64,000 nt of DNA from Polychytrium aggregatum (GCF_025602895.1 NW_026516304.1:106352-170351), one strand, 5' to 3'; counted from the first letter of the stretch, positions 19,541 to 30,341 are shown. A program made the numbers and translations. The notes: generated by a model not told the origin, from the letters alone.

Positions 19541-20776
19541 TTATTGGATGCACTGCATGTAACGCTGGTACACAGGCCAAATGATGCGGCCATTCCCATG
19601 AGCTTCTATAGACGTCCTGAGCAGCCCTGTCAAAGCGTCCCGCACCTGGGGGTCATTCCCAGCTGCGACAATCGCATCCAGCGGGATATCGGCACCCCAG
19701 CTTTGAGCACGATCCCAGGCATGGAATGAGAACTGGCGTCTCGAGAGAATGAACACGCGCGCCATATGGCTGCCCTGGAGGTACGCTTTGATGACAGCCA
19801 GGTGGTAGATGGAGGTGATTGTGGAATTGCGAGGAACACCAAGTGCGAGCTTCTTGCAGTTGGCCAACAAAAATTCCCTGTCTGCCTCGGGTTCTATCGT
19901 TAGCACCCAATTCACAACAGAGACAGCACCTGGGACATTTTCAATCGATCCAGAGTTCAAGATGTCAAAGAGTCTTCCAATGCTGAGGGTGTGGCGTTGC
20001 ATTGCGCATTCTGCGAGCAGATTCAGCGCTCTGGTTATATCGACCCCAGTGCCATAGCCATAGCGGTAGCATTCGTAGAGCTTGTACCGGGCATCTACAT
20101 GAGTAGACTCCATGGTCTTGAGCCACTCACAGAGCTGGACGCGGACTTTGGGATATCTGGACTGCATCAGTCTCGTCCCATTGTCGATGATGAACTTTAT
20201 GAGCGACTCGGAGTCGGTTCGCTTGCATTCGTCGAGCAGGATGGTGAGACTTTGAGACTGCAGCGACACGTTCAGCCGGCGGTGGATCAGTATCCACCTG
20301 GCCGTTGGGACGTGCTTGGCTTCAACGCAAGTTTGGCATTTCGAAACCCATTGGTCATCGTGCATTCCCCTGCAGCTGACGAGTCGGACAAACTCTGCCG
20401 AAACCACAGCGTTCGGGATCGACTTGATCCATTTGAGGGTGTAGGGACGCCATTCAGTGGGGAAGTACTGGGTCAGCGCAGCGCAATCGTTCGGGAGGAG
20501 CTCGGTGTCGTACTTGGCGTTGAACCATGCGGCCCATATGCGGATGCCGACCGACTTTGTCGAGAGGACGGATCGCATGTCACTGGAGGTGGCTCGGAGC
20601 TTCACGAGGCTTGAAGGAGGGAGCTTGTCGAGCAGCTCTGGGATCTGGAAGATGGTTTGGACGGCAAAAGGTGTGGCCTCGACCCCGGCATTGGCGAGCT
20701 CTTTGTGTATGCATCTGCGCTTGGCAGCGCGGGTGCTCATCGAGCGGGTGATGCGCTTGGTACTGGAGGAGGACAT
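19541..20776 (-). CDS. F-box-like protein with Sel1-like repeats
   Basis: This 411-residue protein starts at ATG 20776. Its basic N-terminus (KRITRSMSTRAAKRR) could act as a nuclear signal. An F-box-like segment follows near residue 65 (IPELLDKLPPSSLVKLRAT), then a helical region with at least one Sel1-type unit (DARYKLYECYRYGYGTGVDI). An F-box would link it to SCF ubiquitin ligases; this is suggestive only. TATAAGA lies about 42 bases upstream. Confidence 0.6.
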   Translation of the reverse strand: MSSSSTKRITRSMSTRAAKRRCIHKELANAGVEATPFAVQTIFQIPELLDKLPPSSLVKLRATSSDMRSVLSTKSVGIRIWAAWFNAKYDTELLPNDCAALTQYFPTEWRPYTLKWIKSIPNAVVSAEFVRLVSCRGMHDDQWVSKCQTCVEAKHVPTARWILIHRRLNVSLQSQSLTILLDECKRTDSESLIKFIIDNGTRLMQSRYPKVRVQLCEWLKTMESTHVDARYKLYECYRYGYGTGVDITRALNLLAECAMQRHTLSIGRLFDILNSGSIENVPGAVSVVNWVLTIEPEADREFLLANCKKLALGVPRNSTITSIYHLAVIKAYLQGSHMARVFILSRRQFSFHAWDRAQSWGADIPLDAIVAAGNDPQVRDALTGLLRTSIEAHGNGRIIWPVYQRYMQCIQ

Positions 20777-20817
20777 GATGCAGGTAGCCTCGAACACACC
20801 CACCTCACAACGGCGTC

Positions 20818-20824
20818 TCTTATA
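20818..20824 (-). promoter_or_regulatory. TATA box for the F-box-like gene
   Basis: The minus strand reads TATAAGA, 42-48 bases upstream of ATG 20776. Confidence 0.5.
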
Positions 20825-20908
20825 CCCCATGCTCTATGCGAAACGTGTGAGGAGATGGACAGTGTGTGCTTTATTGGCTCGGACAGGATCCTTTGCATGA
20901 CACAGGGT

Positions 20909-21205
20909 TCAGTTGTCGACTCCGTCCGACTCGGGCTTGCTGGTCCCGCGGGCGCGACGGCGTGAACGTCCCCAGTGCTTGATCAGGTTCCTGGTCGGAT
21001 ACTTGACACCGGCCTTGGCGGCTCGATCGTAGGAGGGGCGTTGACGGACGGGGGGCTGCTTGCAGGGGCGACCTGGCTTGCGCTTGGCCAACGGGGATGG
21101 CTTCATGATGGCAGCAGGAGGCTCTGGACGATCGCTCTCTCCAGAGTCTGAGAAGATCTCGCTGAAACTGATGGATCTGAGGACGTCGGCGGTGCTTGGC
21201 TCCAT
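20909..21205 (-). CDS. Small basic protein with AT-hook-like motif
   Basis: This 98-residue frame starts at ATG 21205. It has an acidic N-terminal third and a basic rest containing KRKPGRPCK, which matches the AT-hook core (GRP flanked by basic residues), suggesting minor-groove DNA binding. A second basic cluster (RSRRRARG) lies near the C-terminus. The gene is small and without a recognised homologue family. Overlapping frames exist, but this one has an ATG and protein-like composition. Confidence 0.5.
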   Translation of the reverse strand: MEPSTADVLRSISFSEIFSDSGESDRPEPPAAIMKPSPLAKRKPGRPCKQPPVRQRPSYDRAAKAGVKYPTRNLIKHWGRSRRRARGTSKPESDGVDN

Positions 21206-21401
21206 GGCGGCGGTGGTAGAGATGGCGACAAACGGATTTCACCCAGTCCTTCTTGTATGGCGCTGCCATCATCGGAGTCGGAACTTTGCAAGGCGAAAGA
21301 CGGGGGCATTCCCATGACAGGATCCTCCTCGGGAATGGAGAGCGGTGGGAGGCATCAGCTGCGTGGATGTCCCTCATGGCCACTATCTCCGCCGAGCTCC
21401 G

Positions 21402-22112
21402 ATGTTCAAAAGGCGAGCGAAGTCGTCGATGCCGATCGGTCTGCATCTCACCTCTCGAACGATGACCCGCGACGCTCGCCCCAGCACGATTGTCGACGCC
21501 GATGGCACGCTCCTCCTGAACTTCACCCACCTGGTCGATCGCCCTCGCCTTGGGCTGACGATGCTTCAAGGCCGCAAGCACCGCTCCGTGTCAGCCCTCG
21601 TCCCTGGTGAAGACACCCGACGCAAGATCAACTCGATGATCCGAGTGGGCGTTCGCAAGGCCCGGGAAGAAGCCCTCGCCCCGGCGGTCAAGCGACTCCT
21701 CGAAAGCGGTGGCGACATCTGGCTGCGCCGAGCCATGGTGCGGCCGCCGCGCGTCCAAGTCGGTGACCTCTTTGTCTCGCTGGAGGAAGCTCGGACGCTC
21801 TTTGCCATTCACATCGTCGTGTTTGGTGCCGCTGTCCCGGCCCTCGAGCAAAGCGTCGTCCGATTCATGAGCAGCCTCCCGCATGACATGAGCCATGGCA
21901 ACGAAGAAAAGGTTTTGTCCGGACGTAGACCAGGACAGCGGCCCAGACACCAAATGGCGACCCCCAGCACACGCCTCGCTGGACCAGCCAAGCGCACGCG
22001 CACAGCCCTCGCCCATCTTCGCCAGCAGGTCCAGTGCATCGACGGGCAGCTGGAATTGCTTCATGCCCAGCGCTCCGACCTCTGTGCTCAGATCGAGCAG
22101 CTCTGCGAGTAG
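21402..22112 (+). CDS. Unknown protein, 236 residues
   Basis: The ATG at 21402 is chosen because upstream codons lack an ATG in frame. It is a basic protein with a Thr/Arg-rich front, a mixed alpha/beta-looking middle (VGDLFVSLEEARTLFAIHI) and a coiled-coil-like C-terminal segment (LRQQVQCIDGQLELLHAQ). There is no membrane segment or catalytic motif. It is divergent from the AT-hook gene and 44 bases upstream of the lectin gene on the same strand. I do not recognise it. Confidence 0.5.
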   Translation: MFKRRAKSSMPIGLHLTSRTMTRDARPSTIVDADGTLLLNFTHLVDRPRLGLTMLQGRKHRSVSALVPGEDTRRKINSMIRVGVRKAREEALAPAVKRLLESGGDIWLRRAMVRPPRVQVGDLFVSLEEARTLFAIHIVVFGAAVPALEQSVVRFMSSLPHDMSHGNEEKVLSGRRPGQRPRHQMATPSTRLAGPAKRTRTALAHLRQQVQCIDGQLELLHAQRSDLCAQIEQLCE

Positions 22113-22156
22113 GAACAGATCAATACATCGTTTTTTTCTGCCGTATCCACAAAGCC

Positions 22157-23989
22157 ATGTCCACCACGATTGTCTTGATTGTGATCATTGTTTCGATGCT
22201 GTCTCTCTCTGTGGGTACAGGTGTGGGTCTGTATTTGTACATGAAGCAGACGTCAACCACACCAACAGCAGCGGCATCGAGCGCCAGTCCAGCGTCGTTG
22301 TCGCCAGCGAGCGCAACGAGCAGCCCGTCAACGCCAAGTCCAGCAACGACCAGCCCGCCAGCACAAAGTCCGCCAACAACGACGGCAACGACGGCAGCGA
22401 CGACCGGCTCGCCAACGCAGAGTCCAGCAGTGACGACATCTCTCACAGCACCACCGCCTCTGTCGCTGACCTCTGTATCGACTCCATCTCCAGCACCCGC
22501 TCCTTCTCCAGCACCAACACCAGCACCAGCACCAACACCAACACCAGCACCAACACCTACTCCTGCACCCGCTCCAGCTCCTGCTCCGGCTCCTGTTCCG
22601 GCTCCGGCTCCTGTAGTGGTCGTCCAGCCTGTTGTCCAGCCCGTGTTTGGAGCAAATGCATATACCATAATGCGAACGAGTGACAATACATCGAGAGGAT
22701 TAGCCGTTGTCGGTGGTAGTGCCGCTGCAGGAACACCGGTCGTGTATTGGGACTTCAGTTCACAGGCAGGTGCTCTGATGGGCTACGATGCCATGAACAA
22801 GCGTATCATCGACCAGAACAGCATGATGTGCCTTGGACCAAAGAGTGGAGCCAGCGCTGCCAACGGCGACCCAATCGTCATAAAGCCATGCGATATCACA
22901 GACCAGTCGCAGACATGGGTCGCTGGCGCAAACGGACAAGGCAACTATACCTGGGGCGTGAACCAGAACAAGTGTCTCGATCTGGCGGGAAACTCCAGAA
23001 ACAACGGTACGCAGGTGGACTTGTCAGACTGCGTTTCGGGTCTCTCTGGGCAGAGCTTCCAGTTTGGCACTGCCGCGGCGACACCCCCGGCTCCAGCAAG
23101 CGCATTCACACAGGTTGCCCAGGCACTTTCCATTTCGCCCCCAGCATCGACACCTGCTCCAGCACCTACCTCTGTGCCGGCTGCCACCCAGGTAACATCC
23201 TGGTGTGCATTGATGAAGAGCAACAACACCGTGGTCGCTGCGTTGGTCCAGAAAGATCCGTCGACGTGGTCATCCGCGGACCGACTCACAGCACTCCCAC
23301 TCATCGTCAAATACAGCGGTTTGAGCAATACCGACGTACAGTCCTTCAGCAACTCACTCCTCTGGGCCATACTCTCCATGGCGTGTGGTGTTGTTGGTAC
23401 GCCTGGGGCAACACCGAGCGACGTTAGTACATGGAGCGACGGAAACCGCAACGCCGTCATTTCGGCGATCTATGCTGCTTTGGGCAGCAAAGATTCGATT
23501 GCGAGTGTGGGATGGCTCCAGAGCCTGAACAACTCACAGCTCGGGCATCTCTGGTACGGCCCTCAGATCGCCCCAAGTGCGGCATTGGCTCAGTGCACTT
23601 CGGCCAACGTACCTATGATCCGAGCGTATGGAAATGCCGATGGCTCGGCGCTGAAGCCTGGCACGATCTTACCCCAGTGCACGGCAATGCTGTCTCCAAC
23701 CGGTAGTCACTCGTTGGTTATGCAGGCCGACGGAAACCTGGTTTTATACAATAACACATCCGGGCAAGCGATCTGGTCATCCGGAACGAACGGAAAGGGA
23801 AGCCCACCTTTCTTTGCCAACTACCAGCCAGATTACAACTTTGTGGTATACGACGGAACTGGAAAGCCACTCTGGGCCTCTGGCACGAACGGTCAGCCCT
23901 CTGATCGGCTAGTGATGCAGGACGACGGGAATCTCGTCACCTACCTGGGTACAACACCGATCTGGTCGACGGGGACCTATGGCAAGTGA
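22157..23989 (+). CDS. Membrane-anchored protein with ricin-type and bulb-type lectin domains
   Basis: This 610-residue protein starts at ATG 22157 (context AAAGCC). A single N-terminal TM segment (residues 4-29) is followed by a long Ser/Thr/Pro/Ala stalk with PAPTP repeats to about 170. A beta-trefoil QxW lectin domain (CLGPKSG, QSQTWVAG, KCLDLAG) spans about 177-310. A second Pro-rich linker and a helical middle domain follow. The C-terminus is a bulb-type mannose-binding lectin domain with repeats LVMQADGNLVLY, NFVVYDGTG and LVMQDDGNLVTY. The layout is that of a surface glycan-binding protein, on virion fibres or the host cell surface. The lectin assignment is by motif; the role is inferred. 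Confidence 0.8.
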   Translation: MSTTIVLIVIIVSMLSLSVGTGVGLYLYMKQTSTTPTAAASSASPASLSPASATSSPSTPSPATTSPPAQSPPTTTATTAATTGSPTQSPAVTTSLTAPPPLSLTSVSTPSPAPAPSPAPTPAPAPTPTPAPTPTPAPAPAPAPAPVPAPAPVVVVQPVVQPVFGANAYTIMRTSDNTSRGLAVVGGSAAAGTPVVYWDFSSQAGALMGYDAMNKRIIDQNSMMCLGPKSGASAANGDPIVIKPCDITDQSQTWVAGANGQGNYTWGVNQNKCLDLAGNSRNNGTQVDLSDCVSGLSGQSFQFGTAAATPPAPASAFTQVAQALSISPPASTPAPAPTSVPAATQVTSWCALMKSNNTVVAALVQKDPSTWSSADRLTALPLIVKYSGLSNTDVQSFSNSLLWAILSMACGVVGTPGATPSDVSTWSDGNRNAVISAIYAALGSKDSIASVGWLQSLNNSQLGHLWYGPQIAPSAALAQCTSANVPMIRAYGNADGSALKPGTILPQCTAMLSPTGSHSLVMQADGNLVLYNNTSGQAIWSSGTNGKGSPPFFANYQPDYNFVVYDGTGKPLWASGTNGQPSDRLVMQDDGNLVTYLGTTPIWSTGTYGK

Positions 23990-24053
23990 GCCAAGGCCTT
24001 TCGCCAGCGCGCTGGACTTTGCACCTCCTGCCCGTCGTGGGAAGGGCTGTTGG

Positions 24054-25106
24054 CTAGAGCGCCAGGCTGTGGAACAGCACCGCTGCGATCCACGCAAGCA
24101 GCAACAATGTTATGATGGCGACCTTGCCACCCTGAATCCCGACACTGCTCCCCGATTGTCCGGATGCCCCCGTCGCCAACTGAGCAAGACGTTTGGATGT
24201 GTCGGCCAACGCAGTGACAATGAAGAGAGTTGCGCCACCGAGAAGGAGCAAGGTTCCCGACCTGCGGCACGGTGGGGGAATTTGGCTTGTTGTGGTCGGA
24301 TGGACATTGTCCGCTGCGGGTGTCTCGTCGACGGAGTAATCATCGAGTGGTTCATCGCTCTCGTCGTCATCTAACCACTCGTCGCTGCCCGCTTCGTCGT
24401 CGAAATCGCCGCTGCCCACGTTGCTATCCGCTTCAAAGTCATCGTCCATCTGGCCGTCGTCCGGTTGGTCAGAGGCAAAAAACTCGCCGCTTGAATCCGC
24501 GGTGTCGGGTAGATTCCATCCTTTTGTATCTGTTGCTTTGCCAGGCTCGGTTGGAAAGGGGGAGAATGAAGGAACAGACTGCATTAGCGCAGCCCTTGTG
24601 CTTGTCTGTCTGCTGATTGGGCGGAGCCGGTGCCGTTGTTTCTGAATGCGTTGTTGCAGAGACAGTGGTTCCTTGTTGCCATCAGCCAAAGGCTGTGTAA
24701 TCGTGGGATGCTTGCCAGGCAGTCGCTTGGAGCTTGCACCAGCGTGTCCAGAACGTGCCTCAGTCGGTCTTGGCCGCAGCATCCGGAGCATCCGTTTACG
24801 CGTCGTCCCCCATCGCTGTTCCGCCGAGCCGGCGGTGACCGTGTCACGGGCGTTCATTGGTGTATGGCGGCGGCTCGGTCGGGCTGTTCCATGTCTGTCT
24901 TTGTGCTTACGCGAGGGGTGCAACCTGGCCATCGTTGGCAGTGTAGCATATGGGTGTTTTTTGAGCCGGACAGGTCGGTGGGCCGGGTCCAATTTACTAC
25001 TCGCCGACCCCCGGCGGCGAGAATGGCGCCGTTGCAGGGGGGCAGGACTGGCGGACAGAGGTCGAGGAGGAGCAGGGGGAGGCGGCGGGTGAGGTATCGA
25101 TGACAT
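24054..25106 (-). CDS. Two-TM membrane protein with basic and acidic segments
   Basis: This 350-residue frame starts at ATG 25106. A proline-rich start is followed by a strongly basic, disordered region to about residue 180. An acidic stretch (DEWLDDDESDEPLDDY) follows, then two hydrophobic segments near the C-terminus (GTLLLLGGATLFIVTAL and VAIITLLLLAWIAAVLF). The gene converges on the lectin gene, 64 bases apart. There is no recognised family. Charge layout and C-terminal anchors are compatible with a nuclear-envelope or virion membrane protein, but that is speculation. Confidence 0.55.
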   Translation of the reverse strand: MSSIPHPPPPPAPPRPLSASPAPLQRRHSRRRGSASSKLDPAHRPVRLKKHPYATLPTMARLHPSRKHKDRHGTARPSRRHTPMNARDTVTAGSAEQRWGTTRKRMLRMLRPRPTEARSGHAGASSKRLPGKHPTITQPLADGNKEPLSLQQRIQKQRHRLRPISRQTSTRAALMQSVPSFSPFPTEPGKATDTKGWNLPDTADSSGEFFASDQPDDGQMDDDFEADSNVGSGDFDDEAGSDEWLDDDESDEPLDDYSVDETPAADNVHPTTTSQIPPPCRRSGTLLLLGGATLFIVTALADTSKRLAQLATGASGQSGSSVGIQGGKVAIITLLLLAWIAAVLFHSLAL

Positions 25107-25160
25107 CGGTCTTTCGGTCTTTGCAGTTCGCCGCTAAAATATTTCGGATGCGCACGGCCG

Positions 25161-25167
25161 TATAAAT
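25161..25167 (+). promoter_or_regulatory. TATA box for the 25330 gene
   Basis: TATAAAT lies 169 bases upstream of ATG 25330, in the 223-base divergent gap between two genes. Confidence 0.5.
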
Positions 25168-25329
25168 CCAGGCCACCCGCCCCTCGACCGGTCGTCCCCA
25201 TCGTCGCCTCGCCTGCCCCGTCGCTCCCGACCTCGCTTCGAGCCAACGACCAGCAACCCGCTTTCGCAACCCCCTACCCAGCGACTCCTCGCTCTTCCAA
25301 ACCTTTACCCGTTCTTCTCCTCCGTCAGA

Positions 25330-28300
25330 ATGGCCCCTTCCACCCGCTCCGGTCATGGCAGCGGAAATACCACCGCAGATTATCCAAATGTTCCCTCCTC
25401 GGTGCACCCCAGTCCCCAAGCAGCTCGAGAGGTAAGTGTTGTCACCCGCTCTTGTTCACCCGTTTGAGCAGCTCCTGGCAGCGCCTGCTTGCGAGTGACG
25501 GTCTAGCGTTCTAACGACATCCTCCGATGGTCACAGGGAGCTACACCCCCCAAGCGACAGTTGTCTCTAACAGCTACCAATTCCGCCAATAAGCGCCCAA
25601 AGGTAAGTCAGCGTCACCCCCTTTCGCCGATCTCGCTGCTGTCCCGAGGGGTTGTTCGGCAGTGTATTAGACGCCACCGATACATAGACCACGGACGCCT
25701 CCTTCTGACACTCTGTTCCATGCCTATCCTCCGCCGTTTATCACTACCTCGGTGCCGACACTGAACAGAACGACAAGCCGACCGCAGCCCCTGCTTCCGA
25801 GCCTCCTCAGGTAAGCTTTCGCCGTTTGCTCCGTGTCTGTGACACACTCCCAGCGCTACCCCGAGCCCTGACCGTTCTTCCGTCGTTAACACTCGCGACG
25901 CTGCCTCCCAAACCATTCCCGAACAGGCCACCACCCCTCCTGCCAAGGTAAGCCTCCAACACACACACACACACACACACACATGTTCCATCATGGCAGG
26001 AGTTGTTGTCACTCGGCATGGTGTTTGATGTTCATTGCTAGTGGGTGGTGACAACTCCTGATCCACTGTCGAGAACACTGTATCGTTATCAGTGTTCTTG
26101 ATGGATCTGATGTTCCAAGGAATCGTTACGATTCAGTGTCTTTGTCGCCCGGGTCCTGGGGTCAAATCTGTTTTCGGAGCGGTGCCGGACCCTTTGATAC
26201 CGATATCGCCGCCACAGTCCACCATCGGCCGCTGTGGTCGTGTGGATGGGCACGCGGTTGCTGACTTATCCGCTGCCACCAGCCCCCGCCACCACCCGCC
26301 TGTCCGCCGGGATGAGATAGCCGGTCACATCCTAACCCGTGCCGGCCGTTTCCTGCGCCGCTCGGCATTCCGCCTTTTTTTCGCCGTTTGTGAGATTCAG
26401 GATGCTGGTAGAGAAGGTGGAGACAAGGGTACTTCCAGCAAAGCTGCCTCGGACCAGGTGAGAAGGAAGTGGGTGGTGCTCCGTTGCAAGTACTTGAGCC
26501 TCCAGCCGCTTGGATCGTGGGGTGGATGCTAATCTGGCTTCTATTGGACTCCTGGACGTGGACAGGGAGAGACCAACCTTCCGACTCCCTCACCAGAGCC
26601 CCATGAGGTATGTGCTCGTTAGGACGGTACTATGTACTCTCGCGTATGCTGTCGATGTACCCCACCCACCCCGCTTGGCGTTTAGCTTTGGCTCTAACAG
26701 CGCCTTTGGTTTGTCGGTAGGGTCGGAAGGACGGCGGTGGTCAAGGCGGTACCGCCGCCACCATAGCGAGCCTAGATGTAAGCTGTTCGATGAGGAGCTG
26801 GTGGTTGTTGGTCGTGTCGCTCGATCATCGCTCTGTCGGTGCTCACTCCCGCTATAATATCGTCCATCGCTGACGCCCTCTTGGTTATCCATCTCTATAG
26901 GACCAGCCTCTCAGCGGCGAAACCAACGCCCAAGCGGTAAGCAGATCTCTCGCTTGTAGCCATCTTATATGCTGTCGGGTACCACGTCCCGTATAAACCC
27001 GTTTTACTGGGGCTTTTCTCGTTTCCCCCACAGCCGGTCGCTTCGGCGTCCGGTAGCTGCTTTGCGGGATGCGGCTGGGTGGGCAACGAGATTCCGTTTG
27101 CTTGTGTTAGCCAAACCGTGGCCATATTGTGGCCGGCACTGGTATCCGTGCGCAGCAGACACATGATCCGCCGCTTTGTGCGACACCCGTGACTAACAAC
27201 GTGCTCACTGTGGCTATAGGACTCCGGTGCCAGCAACGACAGTAACTGTTCTGACGATGGTGAAGTTAGCCACTCTGAATCCGGTTCAGAGGTATGTGGT
27301 TGGTCGAGAATGATGGCAGACTCGGCTGGCGTTACACCGTGTGGATGTGGTAGTTGCTAACGCTGCTGCTTCCGTCAGTTGCAACAGGAACGTGTTGTGA
27401 ATGGGAATAATTTAATTGCCCAGGTAATTAGCACACAGAAAGAATATTTCGGTGTAAACTCACTTACGGCCTTGGTGAGCTATCGAGACGGGGCTTCGGT
27501 TGCACTGTCAGCACACCACATACCAGCGCTGATGTTGTTTTATCCATGTGTGGATTGTAGGATCGTGATCCGGCTGATCCTTCTATTCCCGCCGGGAATG
27601 CCATTAATGCGACCGACCCTTCAGCTACGACCGCTTCTGCCAATCAACTCCTTGGTTCAAGCACGACCGAATATATAAATCTTGACGAGGTTCGCTGCCT
27701 TTGACATTACTGTACATGTCGTACCTGAAATCCGTGTTGACAATTGTGTGATATTTCTTTTTAACATACATCCATGTAAAATTCAACGGTATCCTGTATT
27801 AGAATCCTTCTACGGGAGAGCTCCATCAAGATCGGGACAATGCCAACACAGGTGTACAAAGTCCTCCATGGATCAGTAAATTCGGATATGTTCGTCCTAT
27901 AAATCCAACAGGCCGCACTGCGACCATCATCCTCCAACCCCAAGCAAACACCCAGTCTGCCGCGGCTGAACGTAGAGAACCAGACCATTCGAGTGAGTAT
28001 AGGTTTTGTATTACATTCTCGATTTGCTGATTACTAATATTCTTACAATCCAATTTTTAGTAACCAAACTGTTCAAAGATGCTGCACCGTGTGTTCTCGA
28101 GGGTTATTCAGTTCCGAGGTTACTCTTCCCTTCGAGCGATTATCTTTCCAAGGTTTCGGCAGAAATTCATTTCGAACAAAAAGACCAACGTACGATCAAT
28201 GATTTTATAGAATCATTGATTACCATCCCCAATCAAGGCAATACCGGAATCACAGCTGCAGCCGTACTTCAGAAAATCCAACGCCTCCAAGCGTCGAGTT

Positions 28301-29923
28301 TGAAGTTATATGTGCAAAAACCCAGTCAGATTATGTGCGACTTCACCAGTATTGGACTCGAGAATCCACACACTTTGTATCAAGATATGAAGAACCACTT
28401 GATTAACCCTGAGACCTACCAGGTCTCAGTTGCTCAAATTCTTATTTACGAGGGGGTTATTGCACCTTCCATGTGTGTTGCAAAGGAAACTACTATCCCA
28501 TGCGTGTCACTCGCGACTGCCGGGTATTGTTCCAATACCCCAACACTTCAAGAGGCTGAATGCCGGCTCAAACAATTCATCAGCACAATCGCCTCTGTTG
28601 CCGAAGTCGACTCGATGAAGAAATCTCAAAGGACCGAGCTCCGGCGATTGGTTTGGTTTCTTCGATTCAAATTGTTCATGATCCAATACCGAAACGAAGC
28701 ATTCCGTCCAGACTCTGAAGCTGCCACTCGATCATTTGAGAATACATATGAACTCATCAAATGCGATGCACCGGCATTGAAAGATAGTATCAGTAAGTTA
28801 ATGTTTGTGTCTTCATATTCTGGCAGGTGATGGATGGCACAAAATTAATTGTTTTATGAATTGTTATTGGAATGTAGTCCCCAAAGAATGTATTCAGTCG
28901 GCCAAATTGATCATCCAGTTGATGCAATGTGAAAAATCCGCAATGTGGTTCGACACAACGTCATATTCGCCCCTTAGCGACAAATCCAAGTATCGCAAGT
29001 ACATCGATCATACCGTTGGTAAAATTATCCAACTACATAAGGCATCCAAATTTCCACTCGCTACGTTTTTGGATATGGCCAGTCCTTTCGGATGGAATTG
29101 TCCAGAGGCACAGTACGTCTTTGGACTATGGATGGAATCTATTTTTCATTTCCGAGCCGCTGGATACTTCTTCAGCCATGGATATGCCGCCGATGGGGAA
29201 CGTGGCGTTTATGGGATCAGGGACGTTGGTTGGATTTGTCATTTGATTCAACGAAGGAAGGCCCTTGCCCGCACCTACGGATTCAAGATGTCCGTAGAAT
29301 CTAGCAAAGCCCGATTCAACGAAACACATCAGTTTGTTTCCGAGGAAACTCGACAAATTATCAAATGCCTCCGAGCTGCTCAAGCCGTCGGAAATTCTTT
29401 GACAATTCTGAGTGAAGCCAGGGAAACTCAGCTTAAAGAGATAGAAGTCGAAAAGCGCCCACCACGTGAGATACACGACTCTAGCTACGACATGTACGAC
29501 ATCGCTAATCAAAACGCATTTAGTGAAGTGTCTGTCGCCTATAATTCATGATAACACATTCTGGTTTCCGATAGAATCTATGCATCACTCGACCCCTCAG
29601 TATTGGAGAGCTTGATCAAGTGTACGGAATTTATTCCCAAGATTATCGTCAAAGAGCGCCTTGCAAAAATCGAAAAAATGAAAGTCAGGCTTCAGATGGA
29701 AATTGAAAATTTTATTGAAAATTTTGAAGGACTTGCCAATGCCCGGCGCTTAGGTTTCAAAATTGCAGCGAAATGCAAGCTCTTTTCTCGCATTCAAACT
29801 TTGCAGGGGAAGATAAACAGACGAGCCCGAAAGGATAGCGCAGAAGTGGATCGAAAGACATTGACATTGAAAAGGGTGCTTGATGATCAACGTAACCGAA
29901 TTGAAAGTGAAACCAATAAATAA
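25330..29923 (+). CDS. Fifteen-exon gene with symmetric short exons, unknown function
   Basis: Exons read as 25330-25431, 25537-25602, 25769-25810, 25927-25947, 26401-26457, 26566-26607, 26721-26777, 26901-26936, 27220-27291, 27379-27423, 27561-27689, 27803-27992, 28061-28792, 28878-29529 and 29575-29923. All have GT..AG borders and together give an open frame of 863 residues. Exons 1-11 are each a multiple of three and encode a Ser/Thr/Pro/Asp-rich disordered N-terminus (about 220 residues). Exons 13-15 encode a folded, more AT-rich part ending in a coiled-coil-like tail. There is no signal peptide, TM segment or known domain. The last codons and TAA lie in a transposon relic. Intron 4 (453 bases) may hide further exons. 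Exon choice was by eye. Confidence 0.65.
25959..25982 (+). repeat. CA microsatellite in intron 4
   Basis: A run of about 12 AC dinucleotides lies just after the GTAAGC donor. Confidence 0.95.
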
Positions 29924-30341
29924 GGGCATACCCTTGAATTTTGACCATTGAACAGTTATTTTGTTACCAAATATCATTGTGCGTTGGACATAACCATTCA
30001 CCACACGCAACCAACTTTTGCATTGTTGCCTTGCGATGCTACACCCTCATCCAGAGTCCGCGCAAGATAATCTCGACCAACGAGTAACAATTTCAACCAC
30101 ACGGAAGTTTGCTTCAAGAGTGTGGAGCCAGTTCGGTTGGAAGGACTCGATGCGCCCAGTGCTGCGAATTCCCACTTTGTCAGGAGCTGCAAGAATCCCA
30201 GCTGCCGGACAGTGTGGAATCGCGACGTCAATGCGGCGCGCAACATGAATACCAAGAGCTCTTGTCTCAGGCGAGAGAGTTGATAGTGCCAAGTAACCAC
30301 AAAACTCGAGACTGATCCCGGTTAGACGAGTTTGGTATCGC
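29904..30341 (+). mobile_element. Internally deleted relic of the IS630-Fanzor transposon
   Basis: The left part (29904-30090) aligns by eye with the left end of the full transposon at 30692 onward: a TIR-like start (AAACCAATAAATAAGGG against AAACCAGAAAGAAACGGG), then TTTTGACCATTGA, TATTTTGTTACC and TTGCGATGCTAC. The right part (30170-30250) encodes, in degenerate form, the Fanzor C-terminus (FVRSC, CRTVWNRDVNAARNM). A decayed right TIR lies near 30314-30341 (TCCCGGTT...GTTTGG). The middle of both genes is missing, so this is a non-autonomous derivative. Its left end supplies the stop codon of the preceding gene. Confidence 0.75.
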
